Shown: positions 1-8,272 of the stretch, one piece after another
Layout of the letters: each line of letters begins with the position of its first letter
How positions within the stretch are numbered: the first letter of the stretch is position 1
Source of the DNA: Pseudomonadota bacterium
Lineage (GTDB): Bacteria > Myxococcota_A > UBA796 > SXON01
DNA length: 64,000 nucleotides
Assembly (NCBI GenBank): GCA_030685065.1
Contig: JAUXQH010000042.1
Location: forward strand, 24,342-88,341
Direction: 5' to 3'
The notes under the pieces: model-generated
The model's database searches: none
Told to the model about the DNA's origin: nothing
The model's input: only the letters and a program-made list of their open reading frames with translations
Position numbers and translations under genes: made by a program

Positions 1-1764
1 GCGCTGCGCTCCGTGCCCCGCGGCCTTCCGTTCGCCACCTCCGCGGATGGCCGCTTCTCCGTGACGGCTGACGGCGACCGCGTCTCCGTCTGGAACGATC
101 GCTCCGGGCGGCTCCTGCGGGAGCTCCCGGCGACGGGGGAGCCCGCCGTCCGCTGCGTGTTCGACGACAGCGGCGATCGGGTCGCCGTGCTCTACGCCGA
201 CCGCTCGATCGAGGTGTACGAGGTCGAGAGCGGGGAGATGCTGCGCAACCTGCCGGGCCCCCCGACCGAGTCGGGAGACTGGGCGCGCTTCAGCGAAGAC
301 GGCGCCGTGCTCTGGACCTTCGGCGGCCCCCGCGAGGTGGTCGGGTGGGACATCGCCACGGGCACCGCGCGCGAGCGTCGGGGGGTCCCCGGCGAAGGCC
401 CGATCCGAGGGGATGAGTCACGCGCCCTCTCCCGCTTCGTCCGCCTCGACGACGCGTCGGGGCTCGAGGCCTGGCTCGACACCTACGCCACCTCCCCGGT
501 TCGGCTCTCCCTTCCGACCGCCGGCTTTCGTCCGGTGGCGGTGAGCGCGGGGGGCGAGATCGTGGCCGTCGTGCAGGAGGGTGGCATCGCGCGGCTGAGC
601 GCCGCAACGTTGCGACAGGTGGGGCCGCTCTTGAGGGTAGAGGGTGCGGAGCCCGGCCGCGCGGCCGCCTTCTCCCCCGACGGCGCGTGGCTCGCCGTCG
701 CGTATCCGACCGGGCTGGTCCGCATCTGGGATCTGGCGCGGAACGCGGTCGTCGCGAGCCTCGGCGCCGACGCGCGGCAGCTCGGGCGCGGGCCCGCGCA
801 CCCCGTGGCCTCCCTCGCGTTCGACGCCGCGAACGAGCTGGTCCTCGCGCGGGACGCGACCGGCTTCCCGCGCCTCTTCGAGTGGCGCCTGTCGGCCGAG
901 GCACCGCAGGCCGGCCTCGGCGCAGGACCGGTGCTCCCGAGCACGGACATCAGCGCCCTCGCCGTCTCGCGTGACGGGCGGTGGCTCTACAGCGCCCACG
1001 GAGACGCGATGGCGCGCCGCTGGAACCTCGTCACGGGCGAGCAGGACGCGCTCTACTGGGGCCACGCCGCGCGCATCACCACGCTCGTGGTGGCCGCCGG
1101 GGGCAACCGCCTCGTGACCGGCAGCGAGGATGGCACCGTGCGCGCGTGGGAGGCGTCGACCGCGATCGAGAAGCTGGCCGTCAACGCGTTCGGCGATGCG
1201 GTGCGGCGCCTCGCCGCGAGCGCCGACGGCTGGCGGTTCGCCGCGCTCGGGGACGGTGGTGTGCTGCGGACGTGGGACGGCGGCGTGGGGCGCGCGTTGC
1301 GACGCTGGCGGCTCCCCGCGGGCGAGCTGCCGGACCTGGATCTCGGCCCCGCCGGGGAGCGGCTGGGCGTCGCGTTCGGCGGCGGGGACGGCGCGACAGC
1401 CTGGGTGCTCGATCCCGCGACGGGCGCGGTGGTGCCGTCGCGCTCGTCTCCCCTCTCGCGGGAGGAGCCGCCCACCGCGGGCCAGCGCGGGAACCCCGCC
1501 GCCGTCGCGATCGTGCGTGCGCTCGCCGCCGGTCTCTCCCCCACCACGGCCGAGGCCGTGACGCCGGACGGCGCCACCCTCGTCACCGCGGGCACCGATG
1601 GCCGCATCCGCCTGTGGGACGTGGCTTCGGCGTCCCTCGAGGGCACGCTCACGGCGCTGCTCGACGGGAGCTGGGTCGTCGATCGGCCGGACGGGACGCG
1701 CAGCGGCAGCCAGTCCTTGCGGGACGGCACCGCCAGCCTGATCTACCGCGCATCGCCCAAGTAG
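1..1764 (+). CDS. WD40-repeat beta-propeller protein, 5' end outside window
   Basis: The reading frame is open to the left edge, so the true start probably lies upstream; an in-frame GTG at 13 would give 583 residues. Blade-ending WD signatures are visible: VSVWND near residue 25, VRIWDL near 236, VRAWEA near 376 and IRLWDV near 532, several preceded by SPDG- or SADG-type turns. WD40 propellers are protein-interaction scaffolds. In related bacteria they are often the C-terminal part of a larger signalling or protease protein, so the missing N-terminus could carry another domain (inference). No signal peptide is visible in the part present. The stop overlaps the convergent metalloprotease gene by 22 bases. 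Partner and role are unknown. Confidence 0.85.
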   Translation, partial: ALRSVPRGLPFATSADGRFSVTADGDRVSVWNDRSGRLLRELPATGEPAVRCVFDDSGDRVAVLYADRSIEVYEVESGEMLRNLPGPPTESGDWARFSEDGAVLWTFGGPREVVGWDIATGTARERRGVPGEGPIRGDESRALSRFVRLDDASGLEAWLDTYATSPVRLSLPTAGFRPVAVSAGGEIVAVVQEGGIARLSAATLRQVGPLLRVEGAEPGRAAAFSPDGAWLAVAYPTGLVRIWDLARNAVVASLGADARQLGRGPAHPVASLAFDAANELVLARDATGFPRLFEWRLSAEAPQAGLGAGPVLPSTDISALAVSRDGRWLYSAHGDAMARRWNLVTGEQDALYWGHAARITTLVVAAGGNRLVTGSEDGTVRAWEASTAIEKLAVNAFGDAVRRLAASADGWRFAALGDGGVLRTWDGGVGRALRRWRLPAGELPDLDLGPAGERLGVAFGGGDGATAWVLDPATGAVVPSRSSPLSREEPPTAGQRGNPAAVAIVRALAAGLSPTTAEAVTPDGATLVTAGTDGRIRLWDVASASLEGTLTALLDGSWVVDRPDGTRSGSQSLRDGTASLIYRASPK

Positions 1765-3146
1765 GCGCGACGCCGCCCGGTCAGGAGCGCCATCCCCGCG
1801 AGCCCCACGGCCCAGATCGCCCCGGGCTCCGCGCCCGCGCCGTTGCACCCACACCCCTCCGGCGTCTCCGGAGTGTCCCCTGTCTCCTCCCCGCCGGTGT
1901 CCGCGCCCGCGCACGCGGTCACGTCCTCCGCGCTCCCCAGGCACATGAGCACCTTGGTCGAGTCTTCGGCCAACGTCGGGTTGCTGCCGACGAGCCAATA
2001 GTCGCCGGCGGGGAGGTCGCCCAACAACCGGGGGGTCGCGGCGCCCGCGAAGGTCTCGATGGCCTCCGTGATGTCGCCGTCGGCGGTGGTGCCGTGCAGG
2101 CTGAACGCCAGCTCGGGCGCGTCGGCCTCGGTCGCGAACCAGACCTCGCCCCCTCCGTGCTCGAGCGTGTAGTACGTGGTGGCCAGGGGGTAGTAGCGAT
2201 TGTCGTCGACGATGGCCGCGCCGCTCGCCTCGGCCACCGGGGGCCCGATGCGGGAGGCGTAGGGATAGCTGTCCGCCGGGCCCGAAAAGCGTCCCGTGGC
2301 GATGTTCCAGCGGGCGAACGTACTGAAGTCGATCGCGAGCGACCCGCCGCGCGCGGCCTCGATGTCGGCCATGTCGGCGAGCAGGTCATCCCCGGTCTCC
2401 GAGGCCTCGAGGAGCTCGTTGATCACGTCGTCGCCGTAGGCATCGGAGAGGTACCACCACCACAGCGCGGTGGCGTACGCGAACACCGGCACGGGTCCGG
2501 CGGGGGGCTCGTTCAGGGAGCGCCCCGTGTCCTCGAGGTAGGCGTCGCAGAAGGCGAGAAAGTCGTTGTTCTCGGCGTCGTAGAGATCCTCGGCCCACAC
2601 CGCCGTTCCCTCGCTGAACCACACCTCGATGTCGGCGTTGTAGGCGGCCTGGACGGCGTGGAAGAGCTCGTGGGAGGTGAGGACCCGGATGGCGGTCGAG
2701 AGGTTCGCGTAGCCGTACCCGGAGAAATCGTTCTCCATGATGAAGAAGCCGGAGCATTGGCTGGGGCTCGCGGAGCACACTTCTGCCGAGTAGTTGCCAT
2801 CGGCGTTGCCACCAAAATCGACGAGGTACACGTCCATCGCGTCGCTCCCGCCGCGGCCCCCGTCGGAGAGCGGCGCCCGGAAGCCGTTGTCGGCGTAGGC
2901 GGCCAGGACATCCTCCGCGGTGGTCCCGACCTCCTCGACGTAGTCGGGCACCCCGTTCGCGTCGTCGTCGCCTTGCTTGACGAGGTTGGGCCCATCGACG
3001 CTGTACCACACCCGCACCGTGCCGCCGGGGCTGTCGGCCGAGGTCACGACGTCGGTGTCGTCGAAGCTGAAGAGCCCGCCCTCGGTGGGGCGCTGGGCGT
3101 GGGCCGCGGAGGGGAGCAGGAGGGTGGCGAGGAACAGGGGGCTCAC
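1743..3146 (-). CDS. secreted HExxH metalloprotease-like protein with MYXO-CTERM tail
   Basis: 467 residues from the GTG at 3146. That GTG overlaps the stop of the upstream subtilase as GTGA, which supports this start and suggests translational coupling. Residues 1-17 form a signal peptide ending AHA. A zinc-protease motif SHELFH lies at 158-163 (H159, E160, H163), followed by WFSEGTAVW, where the Glu may be a third metal ligand. This resembles the putative metalloproteases of the MXAN_6640 type from myxobacteria (by motif, not by search). The C-terminus has a Thr/Glu/Gly-rich linker, the GCGC motif, a hydrophobic helix and Arg residues, the pattern of MYXO-CTERM sorting signals that are processed for surface display. 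Likely a surface protease; substrate unknown. Confidence 0.85.
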   Translation of the reverse strand: MSPLFLATLLLPSAAHAQRPTEGGLFSFDDTDVVTSADSPGGTVRVWYSVDGPNLVKQGDDDANGVPDYVEEVGTTAEDVLAAYADNGFRAPLSDGGRGGSDAMDVYLVDFGGNADGNYSAEVCSASPSQCSGFFIMENDFSGYGYANLSTAIRVLTSHELFHAVQAAYNADIEVWFSEGTAVWAEDLYDAENNDFLAFCDAYLEDTGRSLNEPPAGPVPVFAYATALWWWYLSDAYGDDVINELLEASETGDDLLADMADIEAARGGSLAIDFSTFARWNIATGRFSGPADSYPYASRIGPPVAEASGAAIVDDNRYYPLATTYYTLEHGGGEVWFATEADAPELAFSLHGTTADGDITEAIETFAGAATPRLLGDLPAGDYWLVGSNPTLAEDSTKVLMCLGSAEDVTACAGADTGGEETGDTPETPEGCGCNGAGAEPGAIWAVGLAGMALLTGRRRAYLGDAR

Positions 3147-4639
3147 GAGCGCCTCCGGACGAGGAGGAGGAGGCCGAGGGCCCACCAGGGGGAAGGAGAT
3201 CGAGTGGAGACGCATCCGCACGCAGCGGGCTGTTCCTCCTCGATGGGAAGCGGATCGTCCGCGGGGTACAGCGCATCCATGACGCCGACGGCGGAGATGC
3301 CGCCCCACCCGTAGGTGTCGTTGCGCCCCGACTCGTCGACCGGCATGTAGGGGGACGGGACCGCGGTCAGCACCAACAGATCCGCGAGCTCCTGGGCCGA
3401 GAGCGTCGGGTCCTGCGCGGCGGCCCACGCCGCGAGGCCGCTCGCCACCGGCGCCGCGGCGCTCGTGCCACCAAACGTGGTGGTCACCTCGTTGCCCGGA
3501 GCGATGGTCACCGTGGCGCTCGGGGCCGCCACATCCACCGCCGGGCCGGTGTTGGTGTAGTTGGTCGGGTATCCGTAGCTGTCACTCGCGGAGACACACA
3601 ATACGTCGTCGAGCTCCTGGAGCTCGCCCCGGTCGATGACGCGGTCGTCGTTTCCCGCGGCGAACACCACCAACGCGCCGAGCCCCCCGCGCGGCTCGGT
3701 CGCGGCGCGATGGATCACGGCCGCCAGCGTTTCGGGCACCGGGATGCTCTCGGTGAACCCCCAGGAATTGTTGATGACCGCCACGTCCATCGCGATGGCG
3801 TGCTCGAACGCCCGCACGTCTGCAGAGAGGGGCGTGCCGCCGCTCTCCCCGAGCAGCTTGATGGGGATGAGGGTGCAGCTGGAGCACATCCCGACGATGC
3901 CGGCGGCGTTGTTGGCGCGCGCCGCGATGATGCCGCTCACCGCGGTGCCGTGCTCGTCACAAATCGCGGTGGTGCTGTCCGAACAATACTCGCCGGGCTC
4001 GGGGCGCGGATCGCCGTCATCGGCCCAGGCGTCGTACGGCTCGAGCACGGCCGCCGCGAGGTCGGCGTGATCGATGTCGATGCCCGAGTCGAGGACCGCC
4101 ACGCGGGTCTCCGCGCCGCCGGTCGACAAGGCGAACAGGCGCTCCATCTCGAGGGCCTCGAGGTACCACTGCCCGCCGTAGCTCGGGTCATCGAACGAGA
4201 GGCCGGCGTCCTCCGCGCCGGACGGGCCCTGTGGCAGCAGCACGTCGGGAAAAACGTGGTCGAAGCCAGGCGTGGCGGCGAGCAGCGCCGCGGTCGCGAT
4301 GGGATCCGCGGCGGGGACGAGCCACGACGGCCCGCCGAGCCACTCGGCGCCCTCGGGCGGCACGAACCCGTCTGCCACGGTGACCACCACCGCCGCGCGC
4401 GAGCGCAGCTCGACGCCGGGCGCGCCCGCCGGGCCCTCGAAACGGTAGACGGGGTACCCGCCGGACACGCCCACGAGCACGGGCGGCGCGTCGGGATCGA
4501 AGCGGAGGTGCGCCCCCGCGGGCAGGGTGAGCGGCCCGCCGGCGGAGGCCGTCGGAACCACGATCGGGAGGAACGTCAAGGAGAGGACCGTTGCGAGCAG
4601 CATCGACGCGAGGATATCGGGCGCCCGTGAGGTATGCAT
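3143..4639 (-). CDS. secreted subtilisin-family serine protease (S8) with MYXO-CTERM-like tail
   Basis: 498 residues from the ATG at 4639. The S8 triad is complete: Asp184 in VAVLDSGID, His230 in DEHGTAVSG and Ser393 in GGTSAAAPVASG, with the oxyanion Asn region at FAAGND. The N-terminus (about 1-33) is a signal peptide, followed by a segment of about 140 residues that may act as an inhibitory propeptide. The C-terminus has CGC, a short hydrophobic stretch and VRRRS, a MYXO-CTERM-like tail. It is first in an overlapping pair with the metalloprotease downstream, so the two proteases are probably made together at the cell surface. An alternative start is the in-frame ATG at 4603. The chosen ATG overlaps the start codon of the divergent lipoprotein. 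Confidence 0.9.
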   Translation of the reverse strand: MHTSRAPDILASMLLATVLSLTFLPIVVPTASAGGPLTLPAGAHLRFDPDAPPVLVGVSGGYPVYRFEGPAGAPGVELRSRAAVVVTVADGFVPPEGAEWLGGPSWLVPAADPIATAALLAATPGFDHVFPDVLLPQGPSGAEDAGLSFDDPSYGGQWYLEALEMERLFALSTGGAETRVAVLDSGIDIDHADLAAAVLEPYDAWADDGDPRPEPGEYCSDSTTAICDEHGTAVSGIIAARANNAAGIVGMCSSCTLIPIKLLGESGGTPLSADVRAFEHAIAMDVAVINNSWGFTESIPVPETLAAVIHRAATEPRGGLGALVVFAAGNDDRVIDRGELQELDDVLCVSASDSYGYPTNYTNTGPAVDVAAPSATVTIAPGNEVTTTFGGTSAAAPVASGLAAWAAAQDPTLSAQELADLLVLTAVPSPYMPVDESGRNDTYGWGGISAVGVMDALYPADDPLPIEEEQPAACGCVSTRSPSPWWALGLLLLVRRRS

Positions 4640-5384
4640 GCGCTTTCTCCCCGCCCTCCTGATCCTCGGTTGCACGGCTGGCCCCAAGGATGACACCGGC
4701 CCCGGTGAGGACACCGACCCGCTCGTAGCGGTGTGCAGCGAGCCCGAGCCGCCCACCTGCGTGGACGAGATGATCCTCGATCTCTCTCTGCACGACGACA
4801 AGGTGAGCGAGGGTGAGGTCACGACGGTGACCGACGGGAGCGACTTTGTCACGGCGATCGACGCGAGCGCCGGTGGCTACAACCAGGCGGCCAACAACGC
4901 CTGGGTGTACGTGCGCTTCGGGGAGGACGGCGCCGAGCGCGTGGACATCGACGACGAGACCGCCCTCGAGGACATGACCTGGCACCTCGCGCTCCGCCGC
5001 TTCATCGTGCGCGTGAACAGCGGAGACAGCGGCCCCTCCTGCGTCGGCGCGGCCGCGATGATCGGGTTCGAGTACGCCGACCTCACCGAGGTCCCCGACG
5101 GCATCAGCTACCTCGAGGACGAGTACTACACGGAGGACTGCACGATCATCAACGACTCGTCCGGCCTCCCCGGCAGCCCCCAGGTGGCCATGGGCGCGTG
5201 GTGGTCGTACTCCAGCTGCGTCGAGACGACCGGCACGCCCATCCTCCTCCAGCTGGAGGACGGTCGTGTCATCAAGCTCGTGGTCGAGGAGTACTACGCG
5301 GATGACGGTCAGCAGGAGTGCAACAACCGCGGCACCACGGAAGCGGAGAGCGGGATCTACAAGATCCGCTGGGCGGCGATTTAG
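4638..5384 (+). CDS. lipoprotein of unknown function
   Basis: 248 residues. MRFLPALLILGC is a lipoprotein signal with the acylated Cys at residue 12, followed by an Asp/Thr/Gly-rich linker. The rest is acidic and aromatic, with several Cys residues (CVDEM, CTIIND, SSCVET, QQECNN) that could form disulfides. No family is recognised. The start is fixed by the lipobox: frame upstream is open, but an earlier start would bury the signal. A GAGG at 4629-4632 precedes the ATG by about 5 bases. Its ATG (4638-4640) overlaps the ATG of the divergent subtilase (4639-4637), so the promoter of each must lie within the other's coding region. Confidence 0.75.
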   Translation: MRFLPALLILGCTAGPKDDTGPGEDTDPLVAVCSEPEPPTCVDEMILDLSLHDDKVSEGEVTTVTDGSDFVTAIDASAGGYNQAANNAWVYVRFGEDGAERVDIDDETALEDMTWHLALRRFIVRVNSGDSGPSCVGAAAMIGFEYADLTEVPDGISYLEDEYYTEDCTIINDSSGLPGSPQVAMGAWWSYSSCVETTGTPILLQLEDGRVIKLVVEEYYADDGQQECNNRGTTEAESGIYKIRWAAI

Positions 5385-5688
5385 CGTAAATCCGGGCCGT
5401 GGGGATACGGACAAATCCGGGCGCCCACGGTCCGACGGTCACGACGGTGCAGGAGCGGGGTGGCCCGCCCTTGCAGCCGGGTCCGCCGGTGGAGCCCGAA
5501 GGGCTCGCGGAGTCGGCGTGCGCGAGACTCGCAGCGCCCGGCCCGGCAAGGGCCGGAGCCGACGCAGCCCGCCCCCGGAGGCCGCCGGCAAGGCGGCCGT
5601 GAGGGGGGCCCCTCAGGGGGGAACCGGCGGGGGCCCTGGCTGCGGTTCTGGGCGGGGCACCCTGCTCCCCGCGAAGGCGCTCCGCGGC
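5385..5688. other. 304-base convergent intergenic region with an array of GC-rich hairpins
   Basis: It lies between the 3' ends of the lipoprotein and the first ATP-grasp gene. No credible coding sequence is seen. It holds several perfect short inverted repeats: GAGCCC/GGGCTC at 5492-5506, GCGAG/CTCGC at 5522-5532, CCGGCCC/GGGCCGG at 5538-5556 and GCCGCC/GGCGGC at 5581-5597. The last two have the same loop, GGCAA. None is followed by a T-run, so they are not classical intrinsic terminators, though they may stop or protect the converging transcripts. Confidence 0.6.
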
Positions 5689-6912
5689 TCAGGAAGCCCA
5701 GATCTTGACCGTCTCCCCGATGAAATCGAGCATCCGCCTGCACTCGTCGTAGTCGGGATGGCGGACGTGCATCCAGCCGTGCCCCATGTACCCGGCGCCC
5801 ACGTCGGCGGTGCGCTGACCGATCGCGGGCAGGTGCACCTCGCCGAGCCAGCGGCCGTACCGCTCCTGGACCACGTCGAGGCCGGAATAGCCGGTGATGC
5901 GCCCGTTCTGGGAGGGGCGCAGGCTGATGAGGCCGGCGCTGTAGTTGCGCGTCGGGCGCGGGCGCGCGTGGCCGAGCGTGAGGGCCCGGGCCCACTCGAC
6001 GTACAGATCGATGTCGTTCGCCCAGCAGTACAGATCCCAGAAGCGGACGCCGGGGGGGCGCGCGCCGATCTCGCTGAAGGTGAGGCCCTTGGGCCCGAAG
6101 AACCACTCCATGTGCGTCGGCGCGGTGCCGATCCCGAGCTCGCGGACCACCTTGCGACCCATGGCCTTGAGCTCGTCGTAGCCGGCCGCGTCGATGCGGT
6201 TGGTGGTGACGATGTACGGGCTGATCCAACGGTTGCGCATCGCGTCGAGAACGTTGGGATAATAATGCGACACGGCCTCGAACACGACCTCACCGTTGCA
6301 GGTGAGCGTGTCGTAGAAGCCCTCGTGCCCGCTCACGAACTCCTCGATGGTGATGAAGCGCCGCGCCTGGCCGAGCCCGTTGGCGGTCAGCGCCTCCTCC
6401 AGGCCCGCGTCGTCATCGACCTTGAACGTGCCCGCCGCGCCCGCCCCATCGCGGGGCTTCACGACCACCGGATAGCCGACGGACCGCACGAACCGCCGGG
6501 CGTCCTCCGCGGTGTCGACCGCGGCGTTCCGTGCGCACGGCACCCCCCGCTCGCGGAGGTACTGCTTCATGATGAACTTGTCGCGGCAGAGCAGCACCTT
6601 CTCGACCGAGAGGCCCGGGATGTTTGTCGCCTCGCGCACGCGCGCCGTCGTGAGCATGATGGCCTCGACCGTGCACTCCAGGCGGTCGACCCACTCCCGC
6701 TTCTGCACGCGTCGAACCGCGTTGGCGAGCGCGCCCTCGTCCGAGAGCGAGGGGATGTGCTCGTAGCCGTGCAGCCAGCTCTTCAGCTCGGGGTCGAGGT
6801 GGTCGGGCGGCACGTCGCCGATGCCGGTGACCTGGGCCCCGACGGCGTGGAGCGCGCGGACGAACTGCCGCTGATTGGCGGGGAAATTGGGGGCCATGAA
6901 CAGGACGTGCAT
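5689..6912 (-). CDS. ATP-grasp ligase (paralogue 1 of 3)
   Basis: 407 residues. The N-terminal 100 residues are a Rossmann-like pre-ATP-grasp domain (MHVLFMAPNFP...). The ATP-binding lysine K152 is in GYPVVVKPRDGAG, and the metal-binding end of the fold is THMEWF (E269) and SEIGARPPG (E281, R285). ATP-grasp enzymes of this type activate a carboxylate as acyl phosphate and join it to an amine or thiol, making peptides or similar conjugates; the substrate cannot be read from the sequence. GGAG six bases before the ATG supports the start. It follows the second ATP-grasp gene by 51 bases, separated by a small hairpin. It is most like paralogue 3 in its N-terminal domain (MKVLFLSPNYP there). Confidence 0.88.
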   Translation of the reverse strand: MHVLFMAPNFPANQRQFVRALHAVGAQVTGIGDVPPDHLDPELKSWLHGYEHIPSLSDEGALANAVRRVQKREWVDRLECTVEAIMLTTARVREATNIPGLSVEKVLLCRDKFIMKQYLRERGVPCARNAAVDTAEDARRFVRSVGYPVVVKPRDGAGAAGTFKVDDDAGLEEALTANGLGQARRFITIEEFVSGHEGFYDTLTCNGEVVFEAVSHYYPNVLDAMRNRWISPYIVTTNRIDAAGYDELKAMGRKVVRELGIGTAPTHMEWFFGPKGLTFSEIGARPPGVRFWDLYCWANDIDLYVEWARALTLGHARPRPTRNYSAGLISLRPSQNGRITGYSGLDVVQERYGRWLGEVHLPAIGQRTADVGAGYMGHGWMHVRHPDYDECRRMLDFIGETVKIWAS

Positions 6913-6940
6913 CGGGCGCTCCAGGGCGTGGACGGAGGGA

Positions 6941-6960
6941 GGAAGCTCTAGGCAGCTTCT
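6941..6960 (-). terminator. small hairpin between two ATP-grasp genes
   Basis: GAAGCT at 6942-6947 pairs with AGCTTC at 6954-6959 around a six-base loop, just past the stop of the upstream ATP-grasp gene. There is no T-run. It may tune expression of the downstream gene or protect the mRNA; a true terminator is not shown. Confidence 0.3.
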
Positions 6961-6963
6961 GGG

Positions 6964-8169
6964 CTAGGCGTAGTGGACGCGAACGGTCTGGATCAGCGTC
7001 TCGAGGGCGTCGGTCACGACGCGGGTGTCCGGGTGGCGCACGATGACGTAGCCCTCGCCCTCGTAGCCGGAGGCGCGGGGGCGCCCGACGATGGGGAGCT
7101 TCGCCTCGACCACGAGGTGCCCGATCTTGCGCTGGGCCTCTTCGAGGTTGTCGACGCGGGACACCCGGCCCTGGCCCTCGCCGCGAAGAAACGCCACGCC
7201 GGCGCTGTACTTGCGGTCGAACGAGCCGTGCACGCGCCCGTCGATCATCGCGTGCGCCCACGCCGCGTACATGCTGCGGTCGTGCGCCCAGGACATGAGC
7301 GACGTGAATTGGGCGCCCGGGGGGCGCGCGCCTACCTCGGAGATCACCGGCGAGCCGTCGGGCCGCCGGAACCACTCCATGTGGGTGAAGGCAGTGCCGA
7401 GCCCGAGCGCGCGGTTGGCCTCGAACCCGATCTTCCGGATCGCGTCGAACTCGGGGCCGATCTCGCGCGGCAGGTACACACACCACTGCACCCAATCGTT
7501 CCGCATCACGTCGAGCGGGCCGGGCAGGTAGCGCCCGATGTTGTGGAACACCGGCCGCCCGTCGATCGTGATCGTGTCGAACGAGTGCTCCTCGCCCTGG
7601 ATGAACTCCTCCGCGAGCGCCTCCCGATCCGCCGATGGCCGCAGCTCCGCGAGGGCGCCGTGCAGATCGTCCGGGGAGTTGATCTGGTAGGTAGCGCGGC
7701 AGCCCGCGCCGTCCGGCGGCTTGACCACGATCGGGTACCCCACCTGCTCGATGAAGCGCCACGCGTCCTGCGCGCTCTGGAGGCGGGCGTGCCGCGCCGT
7801 CGGGAGGCCCGCCGCCCGGAGCGCCGACTTCATCACCCCCTTGTCCCGGAAGCGGCGCGCCACGTCCGGGGTGATGCCGGGGAGGCCGAGCACGACCCGC
7901 GCCTCGGCGAGCTGGTCCTGGATGTTCTCGAGGATGCCCAGGATGCAGTGGGCGCCGCCCGTACGCGCCATCACCTGGCGCGCGGCATCCACGATCACGT
8001 CCGTACGCGTGGCGTCGCTGACCTGCCAGTGGAACGCGCCGGGGGGCACCTTCCGGGCGTCGTCCTGGGTGAGGACGACGAGGCGCACGCCCGGCACGCT
8101 GGCGGCGGCCTGGACGAACTTGAGGGTGGCGTCGAGCAGGAAGGGGGCGACGAAGAGGACGGTACGCAT
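6964..8169 (-). CDS. ATP-grasp ligase (paralogue 2 of 3)
   Basis: 401 residues from the ATG at 8169; a GTG sits one codon earlier at 8172 and no clear ribosome site separates the two. MRTVLFVAPFLLD begins a Rossmann-like domain. The ATP-binding lysine is K150 in GYPIVVKPPDGAG. The catalytic end has THMEWF and SEVGARPPGAQF, nearly the same as paralogue 1. The C-terminal third (YEGEGYVIVRHPDT) matches the corresponding part of the other two (MHVRHPDY, FVCVRHPDL), so all three share a whole-length architecture and arose by duplication. First gene of a minus-strand pair, divergent from the MYXO-CTERM gene at 8273 across about 100 bases. Role in a joint biosynthesis is inferred. Confidence 0.88.
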   Translation of the reverse strand: MRTVLFVAPFLLDATLKFVQAAASVPGVRLVVLTQDDARKVPPGAFHWQVSDATRTDVIVDAARQVMARTGGAHCILGILENIQDQLAEARVVLGLPGITPDVARRFRDKGVMKSALRAAGLPTARHARLQSAQDAWRFIEQVGYPIVVKPPDGAGCRATYQINSPDDLHGALAELRPSADREALAEEFIQGEEHSFDTITIDGRPVFHNIGRYLPGPLDVMRNDWVQWCVYLPREIGPEFDAIRKIGFEANRALGLGTAFTHMEWFRRPDGSPVISEVGARPPGAQFTSLMSWAHDRSMYAAWAHAMIDGRVHGSFDRKYSAGVAFLRGEGQGRVSRVDNLEEAQRKIGHLVVEAKLPIVGRPRASGYEGEGYVIVRHPDTRVVTDALETLIQTVRVHYA

Positions 8170-8272
8170 CACGTCGGCGCTTATCGTCGGATCGGCCGCG
8201 GGGCTACCGTTTCCCGCAGTCGCGCCCGCGCCCCCGGGGTCTGGTACGCGCGGCGTCGGATCGGTTAGAGTC

